This document shows, one piece after another, positions 27,747-35,162 of a stretch of 64,000 bases of DNA; within the stretch, counting starts at the first letter, position 1, and each line of letters opens with the position of its first letter. The DNA is from Mediterranea sp. An20 (lineage in GTDB: Bacteria > Bacteroidota > Bacteroidia > Bacteroidales > Bacteroidaceae). The translations under genes were made by a program, and so were the position numbers. The notes beneath the pieces were generated by a model. That model was given only the letters and a program-made list of their open reading frames with translations. It did no database searches and was not told the DNA's origin. The stretch is taken from NCBI RefSeq assembly GCF_002160055.1, contig NZ_NFJV01000007.1, forward strand, positions 62,001 to 126,000. The letters are read 5' to 3'.

Positions 27747-29032
27747 AAGTTCATATTTTTAAATTGTTGCATAATCTTATCCCGTTTATACACTTCTTCC
27801 TTGGTCAAGGCAAATCCCATATATTTGCATGCATGGTCATTCTTCAGAATACAAATGCACATGCGTTTGTAAGTAGGAATCTCTCTGAACTCCGGGATGT
27901 CAATATCATCCAAATAATCCATGCGCACCGGATGTTTCTTGGTCTTATAGTTGGTAGAATTCATAACCTCTATAGACACTCCGGCATCGCGCAACCTTTG
28001 GATCGTTTCATCAGACAAACATCCTCCTTTTGTACGCCAAAATTCGATACTGACTGTCAGTTTGCGCAAATAATTCCGGCGGGTTTCTTCTGGTAAAGTA
28101 GAAAGAAGAAACTGCATGAAACTTTTCCATGTATATCCCTTAGGTAAGCGAATGCTTTGCCATCCCATAGCACGCGTTCCTCCATATATACCCGTAAAGT
28201 TCACACCATTTACCCGCCCCAACATTTTTCCCCAAGTATTGGGGTCAATGGCACGATAAAGACGCAAACTGTCTTGGGCCTCACACAAGAACGGACTGGC
28301 CACCCGCTGACGCTCAATATTAACTCCCGCCATATAGTACAAATCATACAAATGGTTGTAATCAAACTTAAACTTGCCGTTAGCCGTCCAGATATCCACC
28401 GTCTTCCAATCGTAAATAGGATACGCATTGTAAATATCGCTCCCAATCTTGGAAGTCCACCGATAATTATGATACATTTGATATTTACGGTTCAGGTGAA
28501 TACTACGCCAGCGGTTAAAGCTCTCCTGTGTGCGGATGCCTATCAAGAAACAAGTACGGCTTGCATCTTTCTGCCAATGCAGCCATTTGGCAAAATGCAT
28601 CTGAAACTCATAATCCCACATCTCAGACGTATAAAAAGGAAAGCATTCCTTTGTCATGCAATCTTCAGGCATGGAACGTACCCATATATCCTTCATGTCT
28701 TCATCCCACGGGCGCCAAAAATTCTGGAACATCGAAGTACAAGTGGCCACCTTAAAAGGTACACAGATTCGATAGACATCCAAAATGTCTTTATTATCAC
28801 TCAGAATCCGATTCACATAATCTATGGTCTGATGATACTGAATCTCATAATCCATATGAAAGACACACAATTTACGCTCCGGACAATGTCTCCTTACGTA
28901 ATCCATACAAAGATTAAGCAATACGCCACTGTCTTTTCCACCAGAAAAAGACACACACACCGTATCAAACTCACGGAATATAATATCCAAGCGTTCCATT
29001 GCCAGTTCATATACATTTTTAATCTTCTGCAT
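27743..29032 (-). CDS. PAPS-reductase-like PP-loop protein, DUF3440 (IbrA-like)
   Basis: A 429-residue protein. The PP-loop (VSFSGGKDSGVLLNLC, near residues 27-42) belongs to the adenine-nucleotide alpha-hydrolase superfamily that includes PAPS reductase. The C-terminal part, with GGCLSDETIQRLRDAG and YKRMCICILKNDH, corresponds to DUF3440. The conserved reductase Cys-Gly pair of true CysH is not evident and no sulfate-assimilation gene is nearby, so sulfate reduction is unlikely. It is the middle gene of a coupled trio (14-bp overlap upstream, 4-bp overlap downstream). The closest named relative is IbrA; a link to DNA or RNA modification is speculation. Confidence 0.87.
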   Translation of the reverse strand: MQKIKNVYELAMERLDIIFREFDTVCVSFSGGKDSGVLLNLCMDYVRRHCPERKLCVFHMDYEIQYHQTIDYVNRILSDNKDILDVYRICVPFKVATCTSMFQNFWRPWDEDMKDIWVRSMPEDCMTKECFPFYTSEMWDYEFQMHFAKWLHWQKDASRTCFLIGIRTQESFNRWRSIHLNRKYQMYHNYRWTSKIGSDIYNAYPIYDWKTVDIWTANGKFKFDYNHLYDLYYMAGVNIERQRVASPFLCEAQDSLRLYRAIDPNTWGKMLGRVNGVNFTGIYGGTRAMGWQSIRLPKGYTWKSFMQFLLSTLPEETRRNYLRKLTVSIEFWRTKGGCLSDETIQRLRDAGVSIEVMNSTNYKTKKHPVRMDYLDDIDIPEFREIPTYKRMCICILKNDHACKYMGFALTKEEVYKRDKIMQQFKNMNL

Positions 29033-29429
29033 GAGCCGGCTCCTTTCTCATCTTTACATAACGTGTCCACTGTTTTTCTTCCACAAATCCCAAGCGGCGG
29101 AAAACTTCTTTATCTTCCCGAAAAGACACGGCAGACAATGTTTTCTCTGACAATGCCTCCATAGACTGTTTCACAAGCTCCTCCAGCACATCCGCATCCT
29201 TATTCTCCACATAATAGTTATTTATGACACCTCCTGTGCGTCTGCATTCTACCGGTACAAACCCGATAACCCGCTCCTCCTCATTCAGAGCAACAAACCA
29301 TTGAAATTTCTCGGAAGTGCGAAAAGGAAAATTATTATTTTGCTTCAATACGGCTGGATTCATTACCAATGGAGCCACCAACCTGTACAGTTCCTCTTCT
29401 GTTCCATGCAATCGTTTAATATGAATCAT
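29019..29429 (-). CDS. GNAT-like N-acetyltransferase of the IbrAB-like trio
   Basis: A 136-residue protein with the GNAT fold pattern: FQWFVALNEEERVIGFVPV for the central strands, VLEELVKQSMEALSEK for the helix, and FREDKEVFRRLGFVEEKQWTRYVKMRK at the C-terminus. The acetyl-CoA pyrophosphate loop is not canonical. Its end overlaps the next start by 14 bp, which ties it tightly to the PP-loop and ParB-like genes. I choose the ATG at 29429 (MIHIKRLHG) and not the in-frame codon 48 bases upstream, whose extra residues look hydrophobic and random. Substrate unknown. Confidence 0.78.
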   Translation of the reverse strand: MIHIKRLHGTEEELYRLVAPLVMNPAVLKQNNNFPFRTSEKFQWFVALNEEERVIGFVPVECRRTGGVINNYYVENKDADVLEELVKQSMEALSEKTLSAVSFREDKEVFRRLGFVEEKQWTRYVKMRKEPAHAED

Positions 29430-29504
29430 TCTATTTTTATAATATAAACCCAACAACAATACTATAGCTATCCTCAAGCAATCTTAAGGAACCAAATACT
29501 CCTT

Positions 29505-30743
29505 TCATTTAGGCAAATCTATGTAAGAGTCCTTAAACCCTAAGAAATAGAGCACCCCATCAAGCCCAATTGTATTGATAGACTGACGGGCATTAGCTGC
29601 TACCTTTGGTTTGGCGTGAAAAGCGATACCTAATCCTGCCACCCCTAACATAGGCAAATCATTTGCTCCATCTCCCACGGCTATTGTCTGTGCAATATCT
29701 ACTTTTTCTACCTGTGCAATAAGCCTCAACAACTCTGCCTTGCGTTTGCCATCTACTACATCTCCCACATAGCGACCTGTCAATTTGCCGTCTTCTACCT
29801 CCAACTCGTTGGCATACACATAGTCTATACCATATTTTTTTTGCAGATACTCTCCGAAATAAGTAAATCCACCCGACAAGATAGCTATTTTATAACCATA
29901 TTTCTTCAATACATACATCAATCGGTCTACCCCTTCGGTAATAGGCAAATGCTCTGCAATATCCTGCATCACCGAGACATCCAACCCCTTCAGCAAAGCC
30001 ACTCTCTCGCGAAAACTCTCCGTGAAGTCTATCTCTCCCCGCATGGCTCGCTCAGTGATGGCTTTTACTTTATCTCCTACCCCTGCACGCATGGCCAACT
30101 CGTCAATCACCTCCGTCTCGATCAGCGTAGAATCCATATCAAAACAAATCAGACGACGCATACGGCGATACATATTATCCTGTTGGAAGGAAAAATCCAT
30201 CTCCAAATCCGAAGCCATTTTCATAAGCTGCGCCTGCATCTGCTCACGATCCCGCGGAGTACCTCGCACGGAAAATTCGATGCACGCTTTTGTCTTTGCC
30301 TCGGTCTCATTCAACGGGATACGCCCAGTCAAACGTTTGATAGCATCAATATTCATCCCCTGGTCAGCCAAAATACGCGTGGCGGCCGCTATTTGTCCAG
30401 CCGAAAGTTTACGCCCTAATAGTGTCAGTATATATCGGTTTTTACCTTGCATACCTACCCAATCCTCATACTCTTTGGCACTGATGGGATAAAAACGCAC
30501 CGATACCCCCAGCGAGGATGCCTTAAACAACAGCTCCTTCATGATGAACCCCGAATGCTGCTCTTCGGTCTTACAAAGTATGCCTAACGACAAAGTACTG
30601 TGGATGTCGGCCTGACCGATGTCCATAATAGTTGCATCATACTTTGCCAATATCTCCATGACCGAAGCTGTCAGCCCCGGACGGTCTTCTCCTGTGATAC
30701 GTATCAGGATAAGTTCTGTATTCAATGGTACTTGTTCTTGCAT
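29505..30743 (-). CDS. serB: Phosphoserine phosphatase with N-terminal ACT domains
   Basis: Last enzyme of serine synthesis, 412 residues. Two ACT domains occupy about residues 1-180 (ILIRITGEDRPGLTASVMEIL, then ILTLLGRKLSAGQIAAATRIL) and may bind serine. The HAD phosphatase follows with FDMDSTLIETEVIDELA (catalytic aspartates), ILSGGFTYF, and VGDGANDLPML. I start at the ATG at 30743; the TTG nine bases upstream is the alternative. A TAATTTTG box (30775-30782) is a plausible -7 element. SerB with ACT repeats is common in Bacteroidetes and mycobacteria. Confidence 0.95.
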   Translation of the reverse strand: MQEQVPLNTELILIRITGEDRPGLTASVMEILAKYDATIMDIGQADIHSTLSLGILCKTEEQHSGFIMKELLFKASSLGVSVRFYPISAKEYEDWVGMQGKNRYILTLLGRKLSAGQIAAATRILADQGMNIDAIKRLTGRIPLNETEAKTKACIEFSVRGTPRDREQMQAQLMKMASDLEMDFSFQQDNMYRRMRRLICFDMDSTLIETEVIDELAMRAGVGDKVKAITERAMRGEIDFTESFRERVALLKGLDVSVMQDIAEHLPITEGVDRLMYVLKKYGYKIAILSGGFTYFGEYLQKKYGIDYVYANELEVEDGKLTGRYVGDVVDGKRKAELLRLIAQVEKVDIAQTIAVGDGANDLPMLGVAGLGIAFHAKPKVAANARQSINTIGLDGVLYFLGFKDSYIDLPK

Positions 30744-30875
30744 GTCAGCCAATCTAACAACAATTAATATGACGCAAAATTAGGCAAAATTCCCGGATAA
30801 AAGGAAGAGAATACCCATTTTTATGCTAAACAACATAAAAAAGTAGGCATAAAAACAGAGTTTTATACTTGTTTA

Positions 30876-30908
30876 TTTGGAAATTAGTTTTATAAATGCT
30901 TACCTTTG
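30876..30908 (+). promoter_or_regulatory. Promoter of the redoxin-like gene
   Basis: TTTG (30876-30879), 21-bp spacer, TACCTTTG (30901-30908). Transcription would start near 30914, leaving a leader of about 115 nt. Confidence 0.75.
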
Positions 30909-30927
30909 CACCCGATTTCAAGATTGA

Positions 30928-31006
30928 AGGCTTTTGAATGACAGCATTCAAGGCCTGGGATAACAAAGATCCGGAAATGAAATCCCCGCACAAACGGGTT
31001 CCGGAT
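30928..31006 (+). promoter_or_regulatory. Two-hairpin 5' leader of the redoxin-like gene
   Basis: Hairpin 1: TTGAATG/CATTCAA (30934-30940, 30945-30951) extended across a bulge by AGGC/GCCT. Hairpin 2: ATCCGGAA/TTCCGGAT (30969-30976, 30999-31006) enclosing CCCG/CGGG (30985-30988, 30995-30998). Both lie between the predicted transcript start and the ATG at 31030. No riboswitch class is recognised. Confidence 0.6.
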
Positions 31007-31029
31007 AGTATTAACCAAAACCGTATTGC

Positions 31030-31530
31030 ATGAGACATGTAAAATGGATTTTTGTTGTATTGCTGATTAGTTCCTTGACATCTTTTATGAACAAGAACAA
31101 AACCGCGGGAGGTTTGAATGTGGGCGACACGGCTCCGGATTTCGCTATCCAGACCTTGTCTGCCGGATCACACGGACAAAGCCTTTCTGACTTGAAAGGC
31201 AAACGTGTATTATTAAGTTTCTGGGCAAGCTACGATGCACCGTCCCGCATGTGCAACGCCGCACTCAATCAAGTGCTGATTGCTGCCCACCCGGACAATC
31301 TGGAAATGGTTTCCGTATCGTTCGACGAATATGAATCTATCTTTAAGGAAACTGTTAGAAAAGACCAGATAGCGACTTCGTCATGTTTTGTGGAAACAGA
31401 CGGTGAGTTATCCGACCTTTATGAAGCATACCAGCTTAACCGGGGATTTGCAAATTACCTGCTGGATGAAAATGGCACCATTTTGGCGAAGAATATCTCT
31501 GCCGATGAATTTTCTGCTTACTTAAACTGA
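31030..31530 (+). CDS. Thioredoxin-fold lipid/periplasmic protein lacking the CxxC motif
   Basis: A 166-residue TlpA/ResA-like protein with an N-terminal hydrophobic segment (WIFVVLLISSLTSF) that would export or anchor it. The fold is clear: VGDTAPDFAIQTL, LKGKRVLLSFWAS, NLEMVSVSFDEY, and YLLDENGTILAKNIS. At the active site, where the family has WCxxC after FWAS, this protein has YDAPS (residues 68-72), so both redox cysteines are replaced by Asp69 and Ser72; a lone Cys75 follows. Thiol-disulfide exchange in the usual way is therefore unlikely. It is a single-gene unit with its own promoter, a structured leader and a strong terminator. Confidence 0.88.
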   Translation: MRHVKWIFVVLLISSLTSFMNKNKTAGGLNVGDTAPDFAIQTLSAGSHGQSLSDLKGKRVLLSFWASYDAPSRMCNAALNQVLIAAHPDNLEMVSVSFDEYESIFKETVRKDQIATSSCFVETDGELSDLYEAYQLNRGFANYLLDENGTILAKNISADEFSAYLN

Positions 31531-31636
31531 CACGCAGATGAATCAGTTTCTGTAAGCACTTGTTTTGCTTACTGCTTCACAGCATCATGACCGTAAGGCA
31601 GAAATATATTAGCGAGGAAATTTAAATACAACAAAA

Positions 31637-31695
31637 AAGTTCCCCTCATACTTGACCGCTCTTGTGGTTAGTATGAGGGGAACTTCTCTTTTTAT
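31637..31695 (+). terminator. Intrinsic terminator after the redoxin-like gene
   Basis: A 16-bp stem (AAGTTCCCCTCATACT at 31637, complement ending 31685) followed by TCTCTTTTTAT. The 376-bp gap up to tRNA-Lys holds this and the tRNA promoter; nothing else is evident. Confidence 0.9.
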
Positions 31696-31853
31696 ATACA
31701 GCACACTACCCCCAAACGTCTCCACGTCTGCCCAATAAGAATGTTCTCATAGAAAAATGAGCGGATGTTTTGATTTCACACGCATGATACATTGAAGTAA
31801 AAGAGCCTTTTATACCGTACACTACAATTATCTTTCAGAAATCCAACTGAAAG

Positions 31854-31885
31854 TTTGGCTGTTTCAAATAAAAGCAATACCTTTG
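31854..31885 (+). promoter_or_regulatory. Promoter of tRNA-Lys
   Basis: TTTG (31854-31857), 20-bp spacer, TACCTTTG (31878-31885): an exact Bacteroides consensus promoter 22 bp before the tRNA. Confidence 0.85.
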
Positions 31886-31906
31886 CAGCCGAAATAATAA
31901 AGACAA

Positions 31907-31979
31907 GCACTCTTAGCTCAGTTGGTAGAGCAACTGACTCTTAATCAGTGGGTCCAGGGTTCGAATCCCTGAGGGTGTA
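31907..31979 (+). tRNA. tRNA-Lys (CTT)
   Basis: 73 nt; acceptor GCACTCT/AGGGTGT, D-stem GCTC/GAGC, anticodon stem ACTGA/TCAGT with loop CTCTTAA (anticodon CTT), T-arm CAGGG/CCCTG with TTCGAAT. Confidence 0.97.
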
Positions 31980-32034
31980 CAAAGAGGACTAAAATTTTTC
32001 CCTTTTGAAGGAATGATTTTAGCCCTTTGTTTTT
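31980..32034 (+). terminator. Terminator of tRNA-Lys
   Basis: Imperfect stem: CAAAGAGGACTAAAAT (31980-31995) pairs with ATTTTAGCCCTTTG (32016-32029) with two bulged bases, followed by a T-run. Confidence 0.75.
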
Positions 32035-32106
32035 GCCCATCCTGAACCCAAGAGACCGGAACAGAAAATCTTTTTTTAACCACCGCAACAGTTTATATAA
32101 AAAACA

Positions 32107-32147
32107 TAGAGGCTAAATACTTATAAATATCAGTATTTTAGCCTCTA
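32107..32147 (-). terminator. Terminator of tRNA-Arg
   Basis: Imperfect 15-bp stem, TAGAGGCTAAATACT (32107-32121) against AGTATTTTAGCCTCTA (32132-32147) with one bulge, directly downstream of the minus-strand tRNA. On the minus strand the run beyond the stem is T-rich (TTTTTTATA). Confidence 0.75.
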
Positions 32148-32156
32148 ATCATATTG

Positions 32157-32230
<74 letters not shown>

Positions 32231-32408
32231 GACCTTATTTTTTAATTTGGGTGCAAAATTACGCTTTTTTTTTGAATTAGCAAGCAGATTTGCCGAAAAA
32301 AATATACTGAGTTGATTTTTATCTTTCTGCCCTGTACATGAGCCATATAGGGAACAAAGGCATATTTAATTGATAATCAGAATAATATTTCTTATATATA
32401 AGGAGTCG

Positions 32409-32452
32409 GCTGCTTATTGCTTGGAAAACTGCTGCTTATTGCTTGGCAACTT
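32409..32452 (-). repeat. 22-bp-period tandem array, locus 4 (2 units)
   Basis: Two copies of GCTGCTTATTGCTTGG at 32409 and 32431, 22 bp apart (AAGCAATAAGCAGC on the minus strand), in the gap between tRNA-Arg and the dehydrogenase gene. Confidence 0.88.
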
Positions 32453-32486
32453 GATACAAAGAGTTTGCCAGCATCATCGCCATATA

Positions 32487-32652
32487 CCGGTTTAGATTTT
32501 GCCTAACATGATTTGAGGACTTTTACCACAGATATTTTTCTGTCTTATGAAGAAGCGAAACAGGCCACTTGACGAAAGAAAACAGAAAAAGAAACAGGTA
32601 AAAGTCCTCAAAAGATACTAAGCAGAAGCTTAAAAGGAAAAATCTAAACGGG
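32487..32652. repeat. MITE-like 166-bp imperfect inverted repeat
   Basis: Outer arms of 14 bp (32487-32500 and 32639-32652, 13 matches) and inner arms of 16 bp with a perfect match (TTTGAGGACTTTTACC at 32512-32527, complement at 32597-32612), with a further TTTTTCTGT/ACAGAAAAA pair inside. The right arm carries about 15 extra bases. It ends 61 bp beyond the stop of the dehydrogenase gene. It could be a miniature transposable element or a very large transcript-end hairpin; no target-site duplication is evident. Confidence 0.7.
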
Positions 32653-32713
32653 CTCTAAATGCACAAAACAACACAGCATATCATACAAATTGACCACAAC
32701 AAACCACCTGACA

Positions 32714-33676
32714 TTATTTTTGCGTCACGTCATTCACTGTTCTGCCTTCTATCCAAGAATGAAGGTTGTTGACGGCTATGCGCATTAAACGCTGCCTTGC
32801 TTCTATACTTGCCCAAGCAATATGGGGAGTAATGAAACAATTGCGGGCAGTGAGCAAGGGATTATCCGAACGTGGAGGCTCAGAGGAAAGCACATCAAGC
32901 CCTGCTGCATAAAGTTGCTCATTGTTAAGCGCATCTGCCAGAGCTTGTTCGTCCACCAACGGGCCACGAGCCGTATTAATAAGCACCGCGGTTTTCTTCA
33001 TGACCGACAAACGACGACGGTCAACGAGATGATAAGTATCGGACGTTAACGGACAATGAAGACTGACGATGTCGCACCCGGAGAAGATTTCATCCAAGGT
33101 CTCTGCCTTATGGATTTCAGGAGGAAGCTGCAGGGCAGATTTAGAGGTCCACACATCGACATGCATACCGAAAGCCAGGGCAATACGAGCGGTTCGGCTA
33201 CCGGTATTACCAAAACCAATGATACCAATGCGTTTGCCGCTTAATTCCTTAAGAGGGGTATCCCAAAAACAGAAATCTTTCGCGGTGACCCAACGCCCCT
33301 GGCGAACGGCTTCGGTGTGATGCCCCACATGTACAGCAATGTTCAGCAAATGGGCAAAAACCATTTGGGCAACAGAGTCCGTACTGTAAGCCGGGATATT
33401 TGTCACCACAATGTTCCGTCTGCGTGCAGCATCAATGTCTACAATATTATATCCGGTGGCCAATACGCCAATGTAGCGCAAGGCAGGAAGCGAGTCTATA
33501 TTTTCGGCCGTGATGACGGTCTTGTTGGTAAGCAACACCTCCGCACCGGAAGCGCGTTCCATAAGTTGCTCAGGCGAAGTCCGGTCGTAAATCACACACT
33601 CACCCAATGCTTGAAATTCATCCCAACGCAGGTCGCCGGGATTGGCAGCGTAGCCATCCAATACTACAATTTTCAT
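32714..33676 (-). CDS. D-2-hydroxyacid dehydrogenase (glycerate dehydrogenase type)
   Basis: NAD(P)-dependent oxidoreductase of 320 residues. The nucleotide-binding loop is IGIIGFGNTGSRTA, and the catalytic set is visible: Arg in NTARGPLVDEQAL, Glu in LSSEPPRSDNPLL and His in ITPHIAWAS. Sequence and length fit the hydroxypyruvate/glycerate dehydrogenase branch; substrate choice cannot be fixed from this. It follows rarA on the same strand after 34 bp. Confidence 0.93.
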   Translation of the reverse strand: MKIVVLDGYAANPGDLRWDEFQALGECVIYDRTSPEQLMERASGAEVLLTNKTVITAENIDSLPALRYIGVLATGYNIVDIDAARRRNIVVTNIPAYSTDSVAQMVFAHLLNIAVHVGHHTEAVRQGRWVTAKDFCFWDTPLKELSGKRIGIIGFGNTGSRTARIALAFGMHVDVWTSKSALQLPPEIHKAETLDEIFSGCDIVSLHCPLTSDTYHLVDRRRLSVMKKTAVLINTARGPLVDEQALADALNNEQLYAAGLDVLSSEPPRSDNPLLTARNCFITPHIAWASIEARQRLMRIAVNNLHSWIEGRTVNDVTQK

Positions 33677-33710
33677 AATAGTTGCAATAATTGTTGTTTA
33701 AAATACTCTT

Positions 33711-34994
33711 CTATTTTTTCTCTTTCCCCCGTTCTTTCCCCCACAATTGTTCCATGCGCTCCCGATGGCGCGCTTCGGCAGGATTGTCTTGAGGAACCCA
33801 AATTGAACGTTCTTTCAAATCATCCGGAAGAAACTGCTGACGGACAAAATGACCGGGATAATCGTGTGCGTATTTATAGCCATCCGAATATCCCAATTGC
33901 TTCATCAATGTAGTGGGGGCGTTCCGCAGATGTAGCGGAACAGGCAGATTGCCTGTCTGCCGCACCAAGGCAAGAGCATCGTTAATAGCCATATAAGCAG
34001 AATTACTTTTAGGACTTGTCGCCAAATAAACGGTACACTCAGCCAACGGAATTCTCCCTTCAGGCCAGCCAATTTTCATTACAGCATCAAAAGTGGCGTT
34101 GGCCAAAAGAAGTGCGTTGGGGTTGGCAAGTCCGATATCTTCTGCTGCACTGATAACTAAACGCCGGGCAATGAAAGCCGGGTCTTCTCCCCCTTCTACC
34201 ATGCGGGCCAACCAGTAAATAGCTGCATCGGGATCGGAACCTCGTATGGACTTAATGAATGCGGAGATAATATCATAATGCATCTCGCCATCCTTGTCAT
34301 ACGCCAACGGATTCTGCTGAAGCCGGTCTGTAACCATAGCATCGGTAATGACAACCGGGTCTTCATCGCCTGCAGCTTCCACCACAAGTTCAAGAATGTT
34401 TAACAATTTGCGGGCATCTCCTCCGCTATAACGCAACATGGCATCATACTCCCTGATTTCTATTCTGCGTTCTTTAAGCAACAAGTCTGTATCAAGTGCC
34501 CTATGCAACAAGGCCAAAAGGTCTTCTTTTTCCAACGGTTTAAGCACATAAAGCTGACAGCGGGACAGTAAAGGACGTATTACTTCAAAAGACGGGTTTT
34601 CCGTGGTGGCTCCAATCAACGTAACAATGCCCTGTTCCACGGCTCCCAAAAGCGAGTCCTGTTGAGACTTGGAAAAGCGGTGGATTTCATCAATAAACAA
34701 AATAGGGCTTGCAGTAGAAAAGAAGCGGTTGTTTTTGGCACGTTCTATCACATCACGCACATCTTTTACTCCGCTTGTCACGGCACTTAATGTATAGAAA
34801 GGAGTTTCAAGCTTGTTTGCTATGATTTGGGCCAACGTGGTCTTACCCACTCCCGGAGGTCCCCACAAAATGAAAGAAGAGATACGGCCGGAGTCTATCA
34901 TACGGCGCAAGACGGCACCTTCTCCCACCAAGTGCTTCTGCCCAATATATTCATCCAATGTTTTCGGACGCAGTCTTTCTGCCAATGGTTGCAT
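33711..34994 (-). CDS. rarA: Replication-associated recombination protein RarA (MgsA)
   Basis: AAA+ ATPase of 427 residues related to clamp-loader and RuvB proteins; it acts at stalled forks with SSB. N-terminal PLAERLRPKTLDEYIGQKHLVG is characteristic. Walker A is LWGPPGVGKTTLAQ, Walker B ILFIDEIHRFSKSQQD, sensor 1 LIGATTENPSFEV, and the C-terminal tetramerisation region contains DPDAAIYWLARMVEGGEDP. Complete and typical. Probably in an operon with the downstream dehydrogenase. Confidence 0.97.
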   Translation of the reverse strand: MQPLAERLRPKTLDEYIGQKHLVGEGAVLRRMIDSGRISSFILWGPPGVGKTTLAQIIANKLETPFYTLSAVTSGVKDVRDVIERAKNNRFFSTASPILFIDEIHRFSKSQQDSLLGAVEQGIVTLIGATTENPSFEVIRPLLSRCQLYVLKPLEKEDLLALLHRALDTDLLLKERRIEIREYDAMLRYSGGDARKLLNILELVVEAAGDEDPVVITDAMVTDRLQQNPLAYDKDGEMHYDIISAFIKSIRGSDPDAAIYWLARMVEGGEDPAFIARRLVISAAEDIGLANPNALLLANATFDAVMKIGWPEGRIPLAECTVYLATSPKSNSAYMAINDALALVRQTGNLPVPLHLRNAPTTLMKQLGYSDGYKYAHDYPGHFVRQQFLPDDLKERSIWVPQDNPAEARHRERMEQLWGKERGKEKK

Positions 34995-35162
34995 AATTGA
35001 TTATTGTAATTAACGGTCACAAGATAACAGCAACACATACCTGTCTTGCACGCATATGTTACCTCTATTCAATTTTATACGGCAAATTTACATTTTTATT
35101 CCCAATGCAGTCGTATCTTCCAAAAGATTTGATACAACTTCATAGCCTCTCCAGAGCAGAAC

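Noticed and set aside
28157..29164. A 335-codon plus-strand frame antisense to the PP-loop gene
   Set aside because: It has no recognisable domain, and the opposite strand encodes a clear DUF3440 protein.
27198..29429. The IbrAB-like trio as part of a prophage
   Set aside because: No integrase, capsid, tail, lysis or attachment-site signals are visible on either side; housekeeping genes flank it.
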